NCBI RefSeq assembly: GCF_011057645.1
Contig: NZ_JAALGE010000010.1
Span: 1-63,705 of the forward strand
Length of the DNA stretch: 63,705 nt
Direction: 5' to 3'
Source of the DNA: Marisediminicola senii
GTDB taxonomy: Bacteria; Actinomycetota; Actinomycetes; Actinomycetales; Microbacteriaceae
The position numbers and the translations under genes were made by a program. A model generated the notes under the pieces. That model worked only from the letters and a program-made list of their open reading frames with translations. It ran no database searches and had not been told where the DNA came from. This document shows, one piece after another, positions 25,484 to 34,240 of this stretch. How positions within the stretch are numbered: the stretch's first letter is position 1; each line of letters begins with the position of its first letter.

Positions 25484-26393
25484 GGGTGCCCGGCAGCACC
25501 CATCGGCTCTTGAGCACGAGTTCGGGCTCGGTTCGCAGCACGAACATGGCGGGCTCCAGCATCCACCTGAATGCGGGCAGGCCGAACGGGGCCCGCACCA
25601 CCCGCCGCAGGGTCTGCATGAGCGAGCGGTTGTCGGTCGGATTCGGCGCGGTCACGTTGACCGGCCCGGCGACGGATTCGGTGTCGCGAATGAAGCGCAC
25701 CGCCCCGACCACGTCGTCGATGTGCACCCAGCTGAACTTCTGGCGGCCGCGCGAGCGGTAGCGCTTCGGAGTGCCGTCGCCCGACGGGGATGGCCCGATC
25801 CCCCGGTAGCGGCGGTGCGCGAACCACCAGCCGTCGAATTGCGGCCCACCGAGGCCGAGCCGTGCGAGGCGCAGCAGCAGCGTGGTGGCTGGGCCATCGC
25901 CGAGCACGATCGACATGCGCAGCGCTGCCCGCCGGGTGCCCGGCAGGTCGCCGTCGAAGAACTCGGCCTCCCAGGTGCGGGCGACGTCGGATGAGAAGCC
26001 GGTGCCGAGCTCTCCCCCGTTCTCGGTCATCGGGCGGTCGAGCGAGTACCGGTAGATGGTCGCGGTGCTCGCGTTGAGCCAGAGGCGCGGGGGCGTGGCG
26101 CTCGCCGCGATGGCGTCGCGCAGCTGCCGGGTGGTGTCGACGCGGGAACGCAGGATCTCGTCGCGGTTGCGGGTGGTGTAGCGGCAGTTGACGCTCTTGC
26201 CGGCGAGGTTGATCACCAGGTCGGCGCCGTCGACGGCGCGGCGCACGGCGTCGTCGTCCGACCAGTCGACGTCAGCGCCGCTCCTGCCGATCGTGACGAC
26301 GGGGTGGCCGTCGGCGGCGAGATCGGCTGCCAGCCGCCTGCCGATGAATCCCGATGCTCCCGCGATGACGACCGTGCCCGTGTTCTGTTCCAC
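25404..26393 (-). CDS. TIGR01777/YfcH-like NAD(P)-dependent epimerase family protein
   Basis: The 329-residue SDR-extended protein starts VVIAGASGFIGRRLAADL (dinucleotide-binding GxxGxxG), followed by LVINLAGKSVNCRY, the hallmark of the SulA/YfcH family, and RMSIVLGDG. A DUF1731-like C-terminus follows (FGLPAFRWMLE, ELVLKSRWVLPG, GYEFRWP). The reaction is not established for this family. A basic stretch around GIGPSPSGDGTPKRYRSRGRQKF interrupts the usual WFSWIH region and is longer than I expect. The 3' end overlaps cbiX by 80 bp in antisense orientation. Confidence 0.85.
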   Translation of the reverse strand: MEQNTGTVVIAGASGFIGRRLAADLAADGHPVVTIGRSGADVDWSDDDAVRRAVDGADLVINLAGKSVNCRYTTRNRDEILRSRVDTTRQLRDAIAASATPPRLWLNASTATIYRYSLDRPMTENGGELGTGFSSDVARTWEAEFFDGDLPGTRRAALRMSIVLGDGPATTLLLRLARLGLGGPQFDGWWFAHRRYRGIGPSPSGDGTPKRYRSRGRQKFSWVHIDDVVGAVRFIRDTESVAGPVNVTAPNPTDNRSLMQTLRRVVRAPFGLPAFRWMLEPAMFVLRTEPELVLKSRWVLPGTLTASGYEFRWPTFPPAAADVAGRPRS

Positions 26394-26436
26394 CGGCCCA
26401 GCGTAGGTGGCGAAGTCTCACGAATGACGCCGGGGG

Positions 26437-27003
26437 TCAGCGACACGCGGCCGCGAGCGGCCCGGCGAGCCAGCGCTCGATCTCGCCCTGCGACCGCAGC
26501 TGCACGATCACGAGGCGGCCGTTCGCCGCGTCGAGGGCGGGAATGCGCTCGGTGTACTTGTGCCGGGTCGTGAACGACCAGCGCACGATGTGTTCGGGAT
26601 CGGTGAAGATCGTGTGCAGCGCGGGCTCGATGTTTCCATTCCAGAGCCGTTGCCGCAGCATCCGTCGCCTGAGGGTCCGGCGGATGACCCGGGGAAGCGT
26701 GACCCGCCAGAACGGCGGGTCGACCCAGACCATCAGGTCGGCGCTATCGGCGAGGAGCGGCCGGGCGGTGTTGTACTGCCACTCGGTGGTCCACGATTCG
26801 GTGGCGATCATGGCGTGCACGTCGTCGAGGAACTCGGGGCGAGGCACCCAGCCCGCGCCGTGGAAGAGGGCGTCGATCTCGGTGTGCGGGCCGCCGGTGA
26901 CGGCCGAGATGCGCGCGGCGAGGGTGGTCTTGCCCGACCCTGACACGCCGGCGACGACCACCCTGCGCGGTCGATGCGGCAGGGGGTCGGAGGCGGTGAG
27001 CAC
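26437..27003 (-). CDS. P-loop NTPase, adenylate-kinase-like/topology-modulation family
   Basis: The 188-residue protein has Walker A GVSGSGKTTLAARI near residue 18, an early acidic ILF-type region (TEIDALFHGAGW), DLMVWVDPPFW as a Walker B candidate and an Arg-rich lid (RVIRRTLRRRMLRQRLW). The pattern fits small nucleotide or metabolite kinases of the FlaR-like group annotated as topology modulation proteins; the substrate is unknown. It stands alone between the epimerase and DUF4870 genes. Confidence 0.75.
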   Translation of the reverse strand: MLTASDPLPHRPRRVVVAGVSGSGKTTLAARISAVTGGPHTEIDALFHGAGWVPRPEFLDDVHAMIATESWTTEWQYNTARPLLADSADLMVWVDPPFWRVTLPRVIRRTLRRRMLRQRLWNGNIEPALHTIFTDPEHIVRWSFTTRHKYTERIPALDAANGRLVIVQLRSQGEIERWLAGPLAAACR

Positions 27004-27057
27004 CGGATGAGCCTACGGTGCGGGTGGGGCGGGCTGTGGCGTGCGATTTGCGCTGTC

Positions 27058-27124
27058 GGCTGCGGCGCCTGGCTTACGTCGCGGGGTGCGTGCCCGGCCT
27101 ACGCGGCCGGCTGCGGCGCCCGGC
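27058..27124. repeat. Imperfect duplication around the DUF4870 stop codon
   Basis: A 16-bp sequence at 27058-27073 recurs at 27109-27124 with one change, and the intervening GGCTTACG and GGCCTACG blocks are also related. The second block contains the stop codon of the DUF4870 gene, and the first repeats a stop on the same strand (TAA). The remaining gap 27004-27057 shows a third, more decayed copy. Confidence 0.6.
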
Positions 27125-27665
27125 GGAAGAATGGGATCGCGATCGGGTTGGTGAACACCTGGCGGCGGTTGCACTTGACGAGTCCGACGATCGACACGAT
27201 GAGGTGGGCGGTCGCGAGGATGGGGTAGATCGCGATCGGCAGCGCCGGGGCCGCGCCGCTCTCGCTGTCGGCGAACAGGGCGATCGACAGTGCGATCAGT
27301 ACCGCCATCACGAGCGAGACCACGATCATGGTGAGTCCCCAGTTCGCGGCGTTGCGGGCATTCTCGGCGGCGAGCGGGGACTTGCGTCGCTGTCCGGGGT
27401 AGACGGCGGCCATCACGATGCCGGCGATGACCAGGTTGAAGAACGGAATGGGAATGTAGGCGAGGAAGCCGAGCCCGTACGGCAGCGCACCGGTCGATGC
27501 CGCATCGGCCGTCGCCTGGTGCGGGTTGACCGGCGGGCGCGTGTCGGCGATGGCCGCGTCGACCTCGTTGCGCGAGTACCCGTCGGCCGTCATGTCTGCG
27601 CGGAACTTCTGCTCCGCGGGCGTCTCGTAGGCGGGCATTCCGGCGTGCGGCTCGTGGGTGCTCAT
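27099..27665 (-). CDS. DUF4870 domain-containing membrane protein
   Basis: The 188-residue protein has a polar N-terminus with a short helix (EQKFRADMTADGYSRNEVDAAI) followed by three or four membrane segments (LGFLAYIPIPFFNLVIAGIV; MIVVSLVMAVLIALSIALF; LPIAIYPILATAHLIVSIVG). ENARNAANWGLTM is the conserved DUF4870 element. The function of the family is unknown. ATG 27665 is the only suitable start. It stands as a single gene on the minus strand. Confidence 0.8.
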   Translation of the reverse strand: MSTHEPHAGMPAYETPAEQKFRADMTADGYSRNEVDAAIADTRPPVNPHQATADAASTGALPYGLGFLAYIPIPFFNLVIAGIVMAAVYPGQRRKSPLAAENARNAANWGLTMIVVSLVMAVLIALSIALFADSESGAAPALPIAIYPILATAHLIVSIVGLVKCNRRQVFTNPIAIPFFRRAPQPAA

Positions 27666-27757
27666 GCCCGAAGCATAGGTGGATGCCTCGACGAACCCTT
27701 AGGAAGACACGGCTCGCCGGGCAGCCGGCGCGGTGGCGCGCCTATCAGCGCGGCATG

Positions 27758-27799
27758 GCGCCTGATCCGCGGCACCTACTCCCCGGCGCCTACTCCGCG
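27758..27799. repeat. Three 14-bp tandem units across the oxidoreductase stop codon
   Basis: Units at 27758-27771, 27772-27785 and 27786-27799 share the frame GCxCCTxxTCCxCG. The last contains the TAG stop (27790-27792, minus strand) of the Gfo/Idh/MocA gene, and the middle one repeats that TAG. The rest of the 124-bp gap to DUF4870 holds no gene. Confidence 0.85.
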
Positions 27800-28914
27800 A
27801 CGGGCGGCGCCCACACCTGCCGGGTGGTCCGCACGCTCTGCCCGGTCGCGATCGACTCGCGCATCACCGACTGCAGGTAGAAGTCCTGCGATGCCTCGGC
27901 GAGGCTGTACACCTGCGGTCCCCCGCGCACGTAGGCCGTCATGCCGTCGAGCACGGCGGCGATGGCCAGGTCGTCGTCGGCGAGCCGGGCCGGCAGGTAG
28001 GGGTTCGTGTAGAGCGTCGCGTCGCCCAGGGTGAGGCTGCGCAGGAACATGCCCTCGTGGTTACCAGATCCCCCGGCGAACTGCCGCTCGATGCGGGTGC
28101 TGAGTGGGCTCCGGTAGTCGGCCAGCGACCGCACCAGGTCGTCGCGTAGTTCGCCCCGCTCTCCCCTGGCGACGATTGTGTGCGAGCGGATCCACGACCG
28201 ATACTGGTCGTCGTCGAAGTCGTAGGTGCCGACCCGGTCGCCGAAGTCGAAGCGCGCGGTGACGTGGCGTGACTTCGCGAGCAACTCTCCCTCGGGGTCA
28301 CCCTGCCGGGTGGGTCCGGCGACGATGGTCGAGGCGAATTGGTGCGCGGTCACGGTGGCGTCGTCGAAGCCGATGCCCAGCATCCGTCGCAGCAGGCTCA
28401 TGCCGTGGTAGTCGTGCGCGACCGACACGAGTACGTCGTTGACGAAACCGAGTCGCCCTGAGCGGGCCACATCGAGTTGCGCGCTGAGCAGCGGTTCGAG
28501 GTGGTATTGCTCGGCGACCTGGATGCGGGCTCCCGCGCGCACCAGGGCGTCGAGCGCTTCGAGCGACGCGATGTCGAGTGCCGGCGGTGTCTCGGCCAGC
28601 ACGGGCAGCCCGCGTTCCGTGGCCTCGGTGATCACCTGGGGAGCGACCTGCGCCGGCACCGACACCACGACGTACTCCGGGGCCTCTGCGTCGAGCAGCT
28701 GGTCGAGCGTGCGGAACGTCGGCACGCCCCACTCCGCCTCGATGGGCTCGCCCGTTTCGGCGCTGCGGGTGACTACTCCGCAGACGGTGAACCGGTCGGG
28801 CAGTGCGGCGGCGATGCGCAGAAAGAACGAGGTGCGGTAGCCGCTGCCGACGATGGCGATCACGGCGGGCTCGGTGGAGTGGTTGCGGGTGGGATCGATC
28901 ACGGACGGCGTCAT
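27790..28914 (-). CDS. Gfo/Idh/MocA family NAD(P)-dependent oxidoreductase
   Basis: The 374-residue protein has the N-terminal Rossmann pattern VIAIVGSGYRTSFFLRIAAAL and the family steps EYVVVSVPAQ and LPVLAETPPAL, where AETP replaces the more usual EKP. A C-terminal alpha/beta domain follows. Members oxidise or reduce sugars, inositols and related polyols; nothing identifies the substrate here. The missing Lys of the EKP motif makes classical dehydrogenase chemistry questionable. ATG 28914 was chosen at the Rossmann domain; the upstream frame is Pro-rich and derives from the G-rich simple-sequence region. Confidence 0.8.
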   Translation of the reverse strand: MTPSVIDPTRNHSTEPAVIAIVGSGYRTSFFLRIAAALPDRFTVCGVVTRSAETGEPIEAEWGVPTFRTLDQLLDAEAPEYVVVSVPAQVAPQVITEATERGLPVLAETPPALDIASLEALDALVRAGARIQVAEQYHLEPLLSAQLDVARSGRLGFVNDVLVSVAHDYHGMSLLRRMLGIGFDDATVTAHQFASTIVAGPTRQGDPEGELLAKSRHVTARFDFGDRVGTYDFDDDQYRSWIRSHTIVARGERGELRDDLVRSLADYRSPLSTRIERQFAGGSGNHEGMFLRSLTLGDATLYTNPYLPARLADDDLAIAAVLDGMTAYVRGGPQVYSLAEASQDFYLQSVMRESIATGQSVRTTRQVWAPPVAE

Positions 28915-28918
28915 TTCG

Positions 28919-29041
28919 TGGGGGCTGGGCGCAGCGACGGGGCGGGGAGGTAGGGCTAGGTAGGCGGGGTGAAGCGGGGAAAGTGGGGCGGGCAGAGCGG
29001 GAAGGACTGGCTGGGCAGGGCAGGGAGGTGGGGCTACTGGC
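28919..29041. repeat. G-rich simple-sequence region in a 234-bp intergenic gap
   Basis: Between the divergent oxidoreductase and acylphosphatase genes the plus strand is a run of degenerate GGGGC, GGGCAGGG and GGTAGGGCTAGGTAGG units with very few C-runs. It could form G-quadruplexes and probably holds the promoters at its edges, but I see no clear -10/-35 pair. Confidence 0.6.
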
Positions 29042-29148
29042 CGGGTGCGGGATGTGCGGGGCCGGTCAGCCGGACTCATGCTTACACATGGAGTGGCCCG
29101 GGAGGTATGGGCTCGGCGCGTCGCTCCCGCACCGCATACCGTTGAGCC

Positions 29149-29430
29149 ATGCAGAACGAGTCAGTGCGCCGCCGGGTCACCGTGCGCGGGCAGGTGCAGG
29201 CGGTGGGCTACCGCTGGAGCGCGAAACAGCAGGCAGACAGCATCGGCGCGCGCGGATTCGTGCGCAACCTGCCAGACGGGAGTGTCGAGCTCGAGGTCGA
29301 GGGCACGCCAGACGTGGTCGACCGCATGCTCGCGTGGGCGGCATCCGGCCCACCCCATGCCGTCGTCGAATCAGTGGATGCCACCGCTATCGAGCCGACC
29401 GGCGACGCAGGCTTCGACATCCGGCACTGA
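29149..29430 (+). CDS. acyP: Acylphosphatase
   Basis: The 93-residue protein has RVTVRGQVQAVGYRWSAKQQA with the phosphate-binding loop and catalytic Arg, and GFVRNLPDGSVELEVEG with the catalytic Asn. It hydrolyses acyl phosphates such as acetyl phosphate or 1,3-bisphosphoglycerate. A phosphoketolase, which makes acetyl phosphate, is encoded 0.9 kb downstream; a link is possible but not shown. Length and motifs are complete. Confidence 0.93.
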   Translation: MQNESVRRRVTVRGQVQAVGYRWSAKQQADSIGARGFVRNLPDGSVELEVEGTPDVVDRMLAWAASGPPHAVVESVDATAIEPTGDAGFDIRH

Positions 29431-29452
29431 CCGCGCAGCGTGTCGCGCGCTG

Positions 29453-30151
29453 CTACGCGATGGACCGCATCCGAACCTGCTCGGGGTACTCGGCGGTGAC
29501 CAGGATCGGCATGTGGTCCGATGCGCCGCTGGGCAGGGTGGAGACGTTGTCGATGTCGAGGCCGACCGAGGTCACGAAGTCGAAGTGGCCCTTGAAGAAC
29601 TTGTAGCGCGTGTAGGTGGTGGTGTCGCTGAGCGACAGGTCGTACCCCGACTTCGTCACGTGGGTGGTGAGGTGGTCCTTGAAGTACGGGTAGTTGTAGT
29701 CGCCGACCATCAGCATGGGGAGGTCCTCTCCCATGGTGCGCAGCTCGGCGTGGGCGGCACGGATCTGGTTGCGACGTAGCGAGTTGAGCGCGGTGAGCGG
29801 CGCGGCGTGGAACGACGCGACGACGACCTCGCGGTTCGACTCGGCGTCGACGAGGCGGGTGCCGATCAGGCGCTCGTGCGCGGGCGACAGCACGCGGTCG
29901 TGCAGCGATTTCTTGAGCGCGAAGGCGCGGGTCTCGATCGCGGTGAACCGGTCACGCCGGTAGTACACCGCGAGGCCGAGCCGGTTGCGCTTGGTCGAGT
30001 CGGCGAGGTGCAGCGCGCCGATCTCGGCGGGCAGGCTGGTGGTGTCGCATTCCTGCAGGCAGAGCACGTCGAGCTCGTTCTCGGTGGCCAGATCGACGAG
30101 CTCACCACGAGCGGTGTTCTTTCTGAGGTTGTAGCTAATGACTCGTAACAG
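29453..30151 (-). CDS. Endonuclease/exonuclease/phosphatase (EEP) family protein, probable CTG start
   Basis: The 232-residue EEP fold has [11 protein letters not shown] at the start (catalytic Asn), LCLQECD (metal-binding Glu), [10 protein letters not shown] and the terminal [10 protein letters not shown] with SDH. The first ATG in frame (30067) lies after the essential ISYN strand, so the true start must be further upstream. The frame is closed by TAA above, leaving no ATG, GTG or TTG. CTG at 30151 has GAGG 5 bp upstream and gives an N-terminus [12 protein letters not shown] matching the family. The alternative is a sequence or mutation-induced frameshift from ATG in another frame. Substrate unknown. 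It diverges from the phosphoketolase gene. Confidence 0.72.
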   Translation of the reverse strand: MLRVISYNLRKNTARGELVDLATENELDVLCLQECDTTSLPAEIGALHLADSTKRNRLGLAVYYRRDRFTAIETRAFALKKSLHDRVLSPAHERLIGTRLVDAESNREVVVASFHAAPLTALNSLRRNQIRAAHAELRTMGEDLPMLMVGDYNYPYFKDHLTTHVTKSGYDLSLSDTTTYTRYKFFKGHFDFVTSVGLDIDNVSTLPSGASDHMPILVTAEYPEQVRMRSIA

Positions 30152-30338
30152 GACGACCTCATAGGGCTTGAGTTATGGATTCGTGATGTGCAGCGAATGG
30201 AATCATACCCATGCGCGGCAGGAGTTCGATCGGCACACCACGGGCGATGCGCGGTGCCCGGTGAACATCGCGCGACCAATGCCCCAACCTCGGGAATACC
30301 GCAGCGCCGGGGGCCCCGAGTCCTACGATGGAGACGGC

Positions 30339-30356
30339 GCGCAACTCACGTTGCGC
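30339..30356 (+). promoter_or_regulatory. Perfect inverted repeat before phosphoketolase start
   Basis: GCGCAAC-TCAC-GTTGCGC, two 7-bp arms with a 4-nt loop, ends 4 bp before the GGAGGA ribosome site (30361-30366) of the phosphoketolase gene. It could be an operator or a leader hairpin affecting initiation. The rest of the 219-bp divergent gap holds no gene; TACGAT at 30324-30329 is a weak -10 candidate. Confidence 0.5.
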
Positions 30357-30370
30357 CCCGGGAGGACGTC

Positions 30371-32833
30371 ATGACTACTGCCCTAGCCGAATCCACCACC
30401 TGGGTGTACCGCGACCCGGTTCCCCTCGAGGGAGAGGAGCTGACGCGGGTAGACGCGTGGTGGCGGGCAGCGAACTACCTCTCCGTCGGCCAGATATACC
30501 TCCTCGACAACCCCCTGCTGCGGGAGCCCCTCACCCGCGACCACGTGAAGCCGCGCCTGCTCGGCCATTGGGGAACCACGCCCGGCCTGAACTTCGTCTA
30601 CGCACACCTCAACCGCGCGATCCTCGAGCGCGACCTCGACGCCCTGTACGTCGCGGGTCCAGGGCACGGCGGCCCGGGCATGGTGGCCAACGCCTGGCTC
30701 GACGGCACCTACTCGGAGATCTACTCGAAGGCCGACCAGACCGTCGCCGGCATGCAGCACCTGTTCCGCCAGTTCTCTTTTCCGGGCGGCATCCCCAGCC
30801 ACGCGGCACCCGAGACGCCAGGGTCGATCCACGAGGGCGGCGAGCTCGGCTACGCGCTCTCGCACGCCTATGGTGCCGCATTCGACAACCCCGGCCTGCT
30901 GGTCGCCACCGTCGTCGGCGATGGGGAGGCCGAGACCGGTCCGCTCGCGACCGGCTGGCACTCCAACAAGTTCATCGACCCGCTACAGGACGGCGTCGTG
31001 CTGCCGATCCTGCACCTCAACGGATACAAGATCGCGAACCCGACCGTGCTCGCGCGCATCCCCGAAGAAGAGCTGCTCGACCTGATGCGCGGCTACGGCC
31101 ACACCCCGCACATCGTCTCGGGCGGCTTCGACGGCGAAGACCCGTTCCTCGTGCACCAGCGGATGGCCGCGACCCTCGACACCGTGCTCAACGAGATCGC
31201 GGCGATCAAGAAGCAGGCGGCAGATGGCACGCTCGACGGCACCCCACGCTGGCCCATGATCATCCTGCGCACCCCCAAGGGCTGGACCTGCCCGCCCGAG
31301 ATCGACGGCAAGCCCGTGGAGAACACCTGGCACGCGCACCAGGTGCCGCTGGCGAGCGCCCGCGACACCCCCGAGCACACCGCCATCCTCGAGGGCTGGA
31401 TGAAGAAGTACCGCCCGGAGGAACTGTTCGACGACAACGGGGCCCCGACCGCGTTCATCACCGGCCTCGCCCCGGTCGGCGACAAGCGCATGAGCGCCAC
31501 CCCACACGCCAACGGCGGGCTTCTCCGCCGCGAGCTGCGACTGCCCGACTTTCGTGACTACGCCGTCGACGTGCCGGAGCCCGGCGCGACCATCGGCGAG
31601 GCGACCACGGAGCTCGGCAAGTGGCTCGCCGACGTCATTCGCGAGAACCCCGACAACTTTCGGATCTTCGGCCCCGACGAGACGGCCTCGAACCGGCTGC
31701 AGGCGGTCTATACGGCCACCGACAAGCAGTGGAACGCTGCCATCTGGCCGGTCGACGAGCACCTCGCCCGCGCGGGCAGGGTCATGGAGATGCTGTCGGA
31801 GCACCAGTGCCAGGGCTGGCTCGAGGGCTACCTGCTCACCGGCCGACACGGGCTGTTCAACTGCTACGAGGCGTTCATCCACATCGTCGACTCGATGCTC
31901 AACCAGCACGCCAAGTGGCTCAAGGTCAGCAGCGAGATTCCGTGGCGCCGTTCCATCTCATCGCTGAACTACCTGCTGTCGTCGCATGTCTGGCGGCAGG
32001 ACCACAACGGGTTCAGCCACCAGGACCCCGGGTTCATCGACCACGTGATCAACAAGAAGGCCGATGTCGTGCGCGTCTACCTGCCGGTGGATGCCAACAC
32101 CCTCCTGTCGACGTACGACCACTGCCTGCGCTCCGTCGACTACGTGAACGTGGTCATCGCGGGTAAGCAACCCGGTCCGAACTGGCTGTCGATGGACGCC
32201 GCCGTCGAGCACTGCACCCGCGGGCTCGGCATCTGGGACTGGGCGGGCACCGACGTCGCCGGTGAGGACCCGGAGGTGGTTCTGGCCTGCGCGGGAGACG
32301 TGCCGACGATCGAGGCGTTGGCGGCGGCATCCATTCTTCGCGAATACCTGCCCGACCTGCGCGTGCGCTTCGTCAACGTGATCGACCTGATGCGACTGCA
32401 GGATTCGAGCGAGCACCCGCACGGGCTCTCGCACCGCGACTTCGACACCATCTTCACCACCGACAAGCCGGTGATCTTCGCGTACCACGGGTATCCGTGG
32501 CTGATCCATCGCCTCACCTACCGCCGTGCGGGGCACAATAACCTGCACGTGCGCGGGTTCAAGGAGGAGGGCACCACCACGACGCCGTTCGACATGCTGC
32601 TGCTCAACGACCTCGACCGGTACCGGCTCGTGATGGACGTGATCGACCGGGTTCCCGGGTTGCAGTCGCGTGCGGCCAGCCTGCGCCAGGACATGCAGGA
32701 CCGACGGATGCGTGCCCGCGCGTACACCCGCGAGCACGGGGAGGACATCCCCGAGGTCGTGCAGTGGCAGTGGTCCGGCGACGGTGCGGGCGTGTCACAG
32801 GAGGCCGACGAGACCGGCGGGGACAACATCTGA
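30371..32833 (+). CDS. xfp: Phosphoketolase (xylulose-5-P/fructose-6-P)
   Basis: The 820-residue thiamine-diphosphate enzyme has GPGHGGPG near residue 97, [18 protein letters not shown] (ThDP/Mg site) and the full phosphoketolase C-terminal domain ([27 protein letters not shown], quoted in part as [15 protein letters not shown]). It splits xylulose-5-phosphate or fructose-6-phosphate with phosphate into acetyl phosphate and a triose or tetrose phosphate. GGAGGA lies 4 bp upstream of ATG 30371. The gene is monocistronic or heads the glycosyltransferase cluster; a strong inverted repeat in the 213-bp gap downstream favours separate transcription. The fructose PTS of this window could supply its substrate. 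Confidence 0.95.
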   Translation: MTTALAESTTWVYRDPVPLEGEELTRVDAWWRAANYLSVGQIYLLDNPLLREPLTRDHVKPRLLGHWGTTPGLNFVYAHLNRAILERDLDALYVAGPGHGGPGMVANAWLDGTYSEIYSKADQTVAGMQHLFRQFSFPGGIPSHAAPETPGSIHEGGELGYALSHAYGAAFDNPGLLVATVVGDGEAETGPLATGWHSNKFIDPLQDGVVLPILHLNGYKIANPTVLARIPEEELLDLMRGYGHTPHIVSGGFDGEDPFLVHQRMAATLDTVLNEIAAIKKQAADGTLDGTPRWPMIILRTPKGWTCPPEIDGKPVENTWHAHQVPLASARDTPEHTAILEGWMKKYRPEELFDDNGAPTAFITGLAPVGDKRMSATPHANGGLLRRELRLPDFRDYAVDVPEPGATIGEATTELGKWLADVIRENPDNFRIFGPDETASNRLQAVYTATDKQWNAAIWPVDEHLARAGRVMEMLSEHQCQGWLEGYLLTGRHGLFNCYEAFIHIVDSMLNQHAKWLKVSSEIPWRRSISSLNYLLSSHVWRQDHNGFSHQDPGFIDHVINKKADVVRVYLPVDANTLLSTYDHCLRSVDYVNVVIAGKQPGPNWLSMDAAVEHCTRGLGIWDWAGTDVAGEDPEVVLACAGDVPTIEALAAASILREYLPDLRVRFVNVIDLMRLQDSSEHPHGLSHRDFDTIFTTDKPVIFAYHGYPWLIHRLTYRRAGHNNLHVRGFKEEGTTTTPFDMLLLNDLDRYRLVMDVIDRVPGLQSRAASLRQDMQDRRMRARAYTREHGEDIPEVVQWQWSGDGAGVSQEADETGGDNI

Positions 32834-32918
32834 GCACACCCCCTGGTGCAGTAACGCAGTAGCGCCGCGCGGTGATGCGATTGCGCGTGTAGCGCAGTAG
32901 CGCACGGGGTACAGCGGG

Positions 32919-32957
32919 GCGAACCAAAGAGGTTCATGAGAGATCTCTTTTGTTCGC
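32919..32957. promoter_or_regulatory. Long inverted repeat between phosphoketolase and glycoconjugate operon
   Basis: Two 13-bp arms (32919-32931 and 32945-32957, 12 of 13 pairing) flank a 13-nt loop. The right arm contains TTTT, so in RNA it could act as the phosphoketolase terminator; as DNA it could be an operator for the operon starting at 33047. Just upstream (32846-32902) are scattered GCAGTAACG and GCAGTAGCGC repeats. Confidence 0.6.
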
Positions 32958-32997
32958 CTCACTGCCACCTCATGTTCACTCCCGAATGTGGTGTCAG

Positions 32998-33022
32998 GTC
33001 GATCGCAGCCGACGCGATCGAC
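32998..33022. promoter_or_regulatory. Perfect 9-bp inverted repeat in the operon leader
   Basis: GTCGATCGC-AGCCGAC-GCGATCGAC lies 25 bp before the first start codon of the glycosyltransferase/ABC/kinase operon, just upstream of the GGGAG ribosome site (33034-33038). Symmetry and position suggest an operator or a leader hairpin. Confidence 0.6.
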
Positions 33023-33046
33023 ACTCGCACCCCCGGGAGAAAACAC

Positions 33047-34240
33047 ATGGTCATCAGGGTTGTCCTGTACTCGCACGACTCCGTCGGCCTCGGGCACGTT
33101 CGCCGCAACCTCGCCATCGCGCACGCGCTTACCGAGACGCTGCCCGCGCTGACCGGCGAGAGCGTGAGCGGGTTGCTCGTGACCGGGCAGCCGTCTGCGA
33201 CGTCGTTCCCGACCGCGCCCGGTTGGGACTGGCTAGTACTGCCCGGCATCACACCCGGCAGCGCGGGGTACGAGCCGCGTCACCTCTCCGTGGGCATGAC
33301 CGCGCTGAGCAGCATCCGTGCCAACGTCATCAGGGTCGCGCTGCGGGAATTCTCGCCCGACCTGGTGATCGTCGACCGTCACCCGCTCGGCGCGCACGGC
33401 GAGCTCGAGGCGGCCCTCACGGCGCTGCGCACCGCCCGCCCCGACTGCGCCATCGTGCTCGGGCTGCGCGAGGTGCTCGACAAGCCCTCCGTCGCCCGCG
33501 CCGAATGGAAGGCGATCGGCGGGGCCGCGACGGTGCGGCGGCTGTTCGACGCCGTCTGGCTGTACGGCGACCCCGCGGTGCACGACGCCGCGACCACCGG
33601 CGAACTCCCCCGCGCGATCGCCGCGCTCGCCGAGCACACCGGGTACCTCTCCAACGGCAGGCCGGTCGGGCGCCCCTCTCGCCGCGCCAGGCGCGAAGAG
33701 CCGTTCGTGCTGACCATGGTCGGCGGTGGAGCCGACGGCGGCTTCCTCGCGACCGCTGCCGCCCAGGCCGAGGTGCCGGAGGGGTACCGCCACCTCATCG
33801 TGCTCGGCCCGCAGATGCCCGACGCGCATCGCCGTGAGGTGCGGGCGCTGGCCAAGCCGGGAACATCGGTGCTGCGCACGGTTCCCGACGGTCTCGCGCT
33901 GCTGCGCCAGGCGTCCGCCGTGGTCTGCATGGGCGGGTACAACTCGATCAGCGAGGTGCTGAGCACCACGGTTCCCGCGCTCGTCGTGCCCAGGGTCGCC
34001 CGCCGGCAGGAGCAGGCCATCCGGGCCCAGGCGCTCGCGAGGGTTGGCGCGATCGACGCGGCCGGTCCCGCGACCGTGACTCCCGAGTCGCTGGGTGCCT
34101 GGTTCGCCGCCAACGCCGGACGCACCGTGCACCGCGACGGCATCGACCGCGACGGACTGCGCGCGGTGGGCACCCTCGCCGGCACCTTGCTCACGGAGCG
34201 TCGGGCGATGACCGAGGGCGAGGCGCGCCATGCGGTCTGA
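33047..34240 (+). CDS. MurG/COG4671-like GT-B glycosyltransferase
   Basis: The 397-residue protein starts VVLYSHDSVGLGHVRRNLAIA, the N-terminal loop of the COG4671 predicted glycosyltransferase group. It ends with a GT-B C-domain (VLTMVGGGADGG; GYNSISEVL; VVPRVARRQEQAIRAQAL) resembling MurG. It likely transfers a nucleotide-linked sugar to a small or lipid-linked acceptor in the cytoplasm. ATG 33047 has GGGAG 8 bp upstream; the longer frame would run through two inverted repeats. It is the first of six coupled genes, overlapping the next by 11 bp. No homologue of known product comes to mind. Confidence 0.82.
   Translation: MVIRVVLYSHDSVGLGHVRRNLAIAHALTETLPALTGESVSGLLVTGQPSATSFPTAPGWDWLVLPGITPGSAGYEPRHLSVGMTALSSIRANVIRVALREFSPDLVIVDRHPLGAHGELEAALTALRTARPDCAIVLGLREVLDKPSVARAEWKAIGGAATVRRLFDAVWLYGDPAVHDAATTGELPRAIAALAEHTGYLSNGRPVGRPSRRARREEPFVLTMVGGGADGGFLATAAAQAEVPEGYRHLIVLGPQMPDAHRREVRALAKPGTSVLRTVPDGLALLRQASAVVCMGGYNSISEVLSTTVPALVVPRVARRQEQAIRAQALARVGAIDAAGPATVTPESLGAWFAANAGRTVHRDGIDRDGLRAVGTLAGTLLTERRAMTEGEARHAV

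Noticed and set aside
28919-29041. CRISPR array or large repeat locus in the G-rich gap
   Set aside because: The units are degenerate and very short with no spacer regularity; it is simple sequence, not an array.
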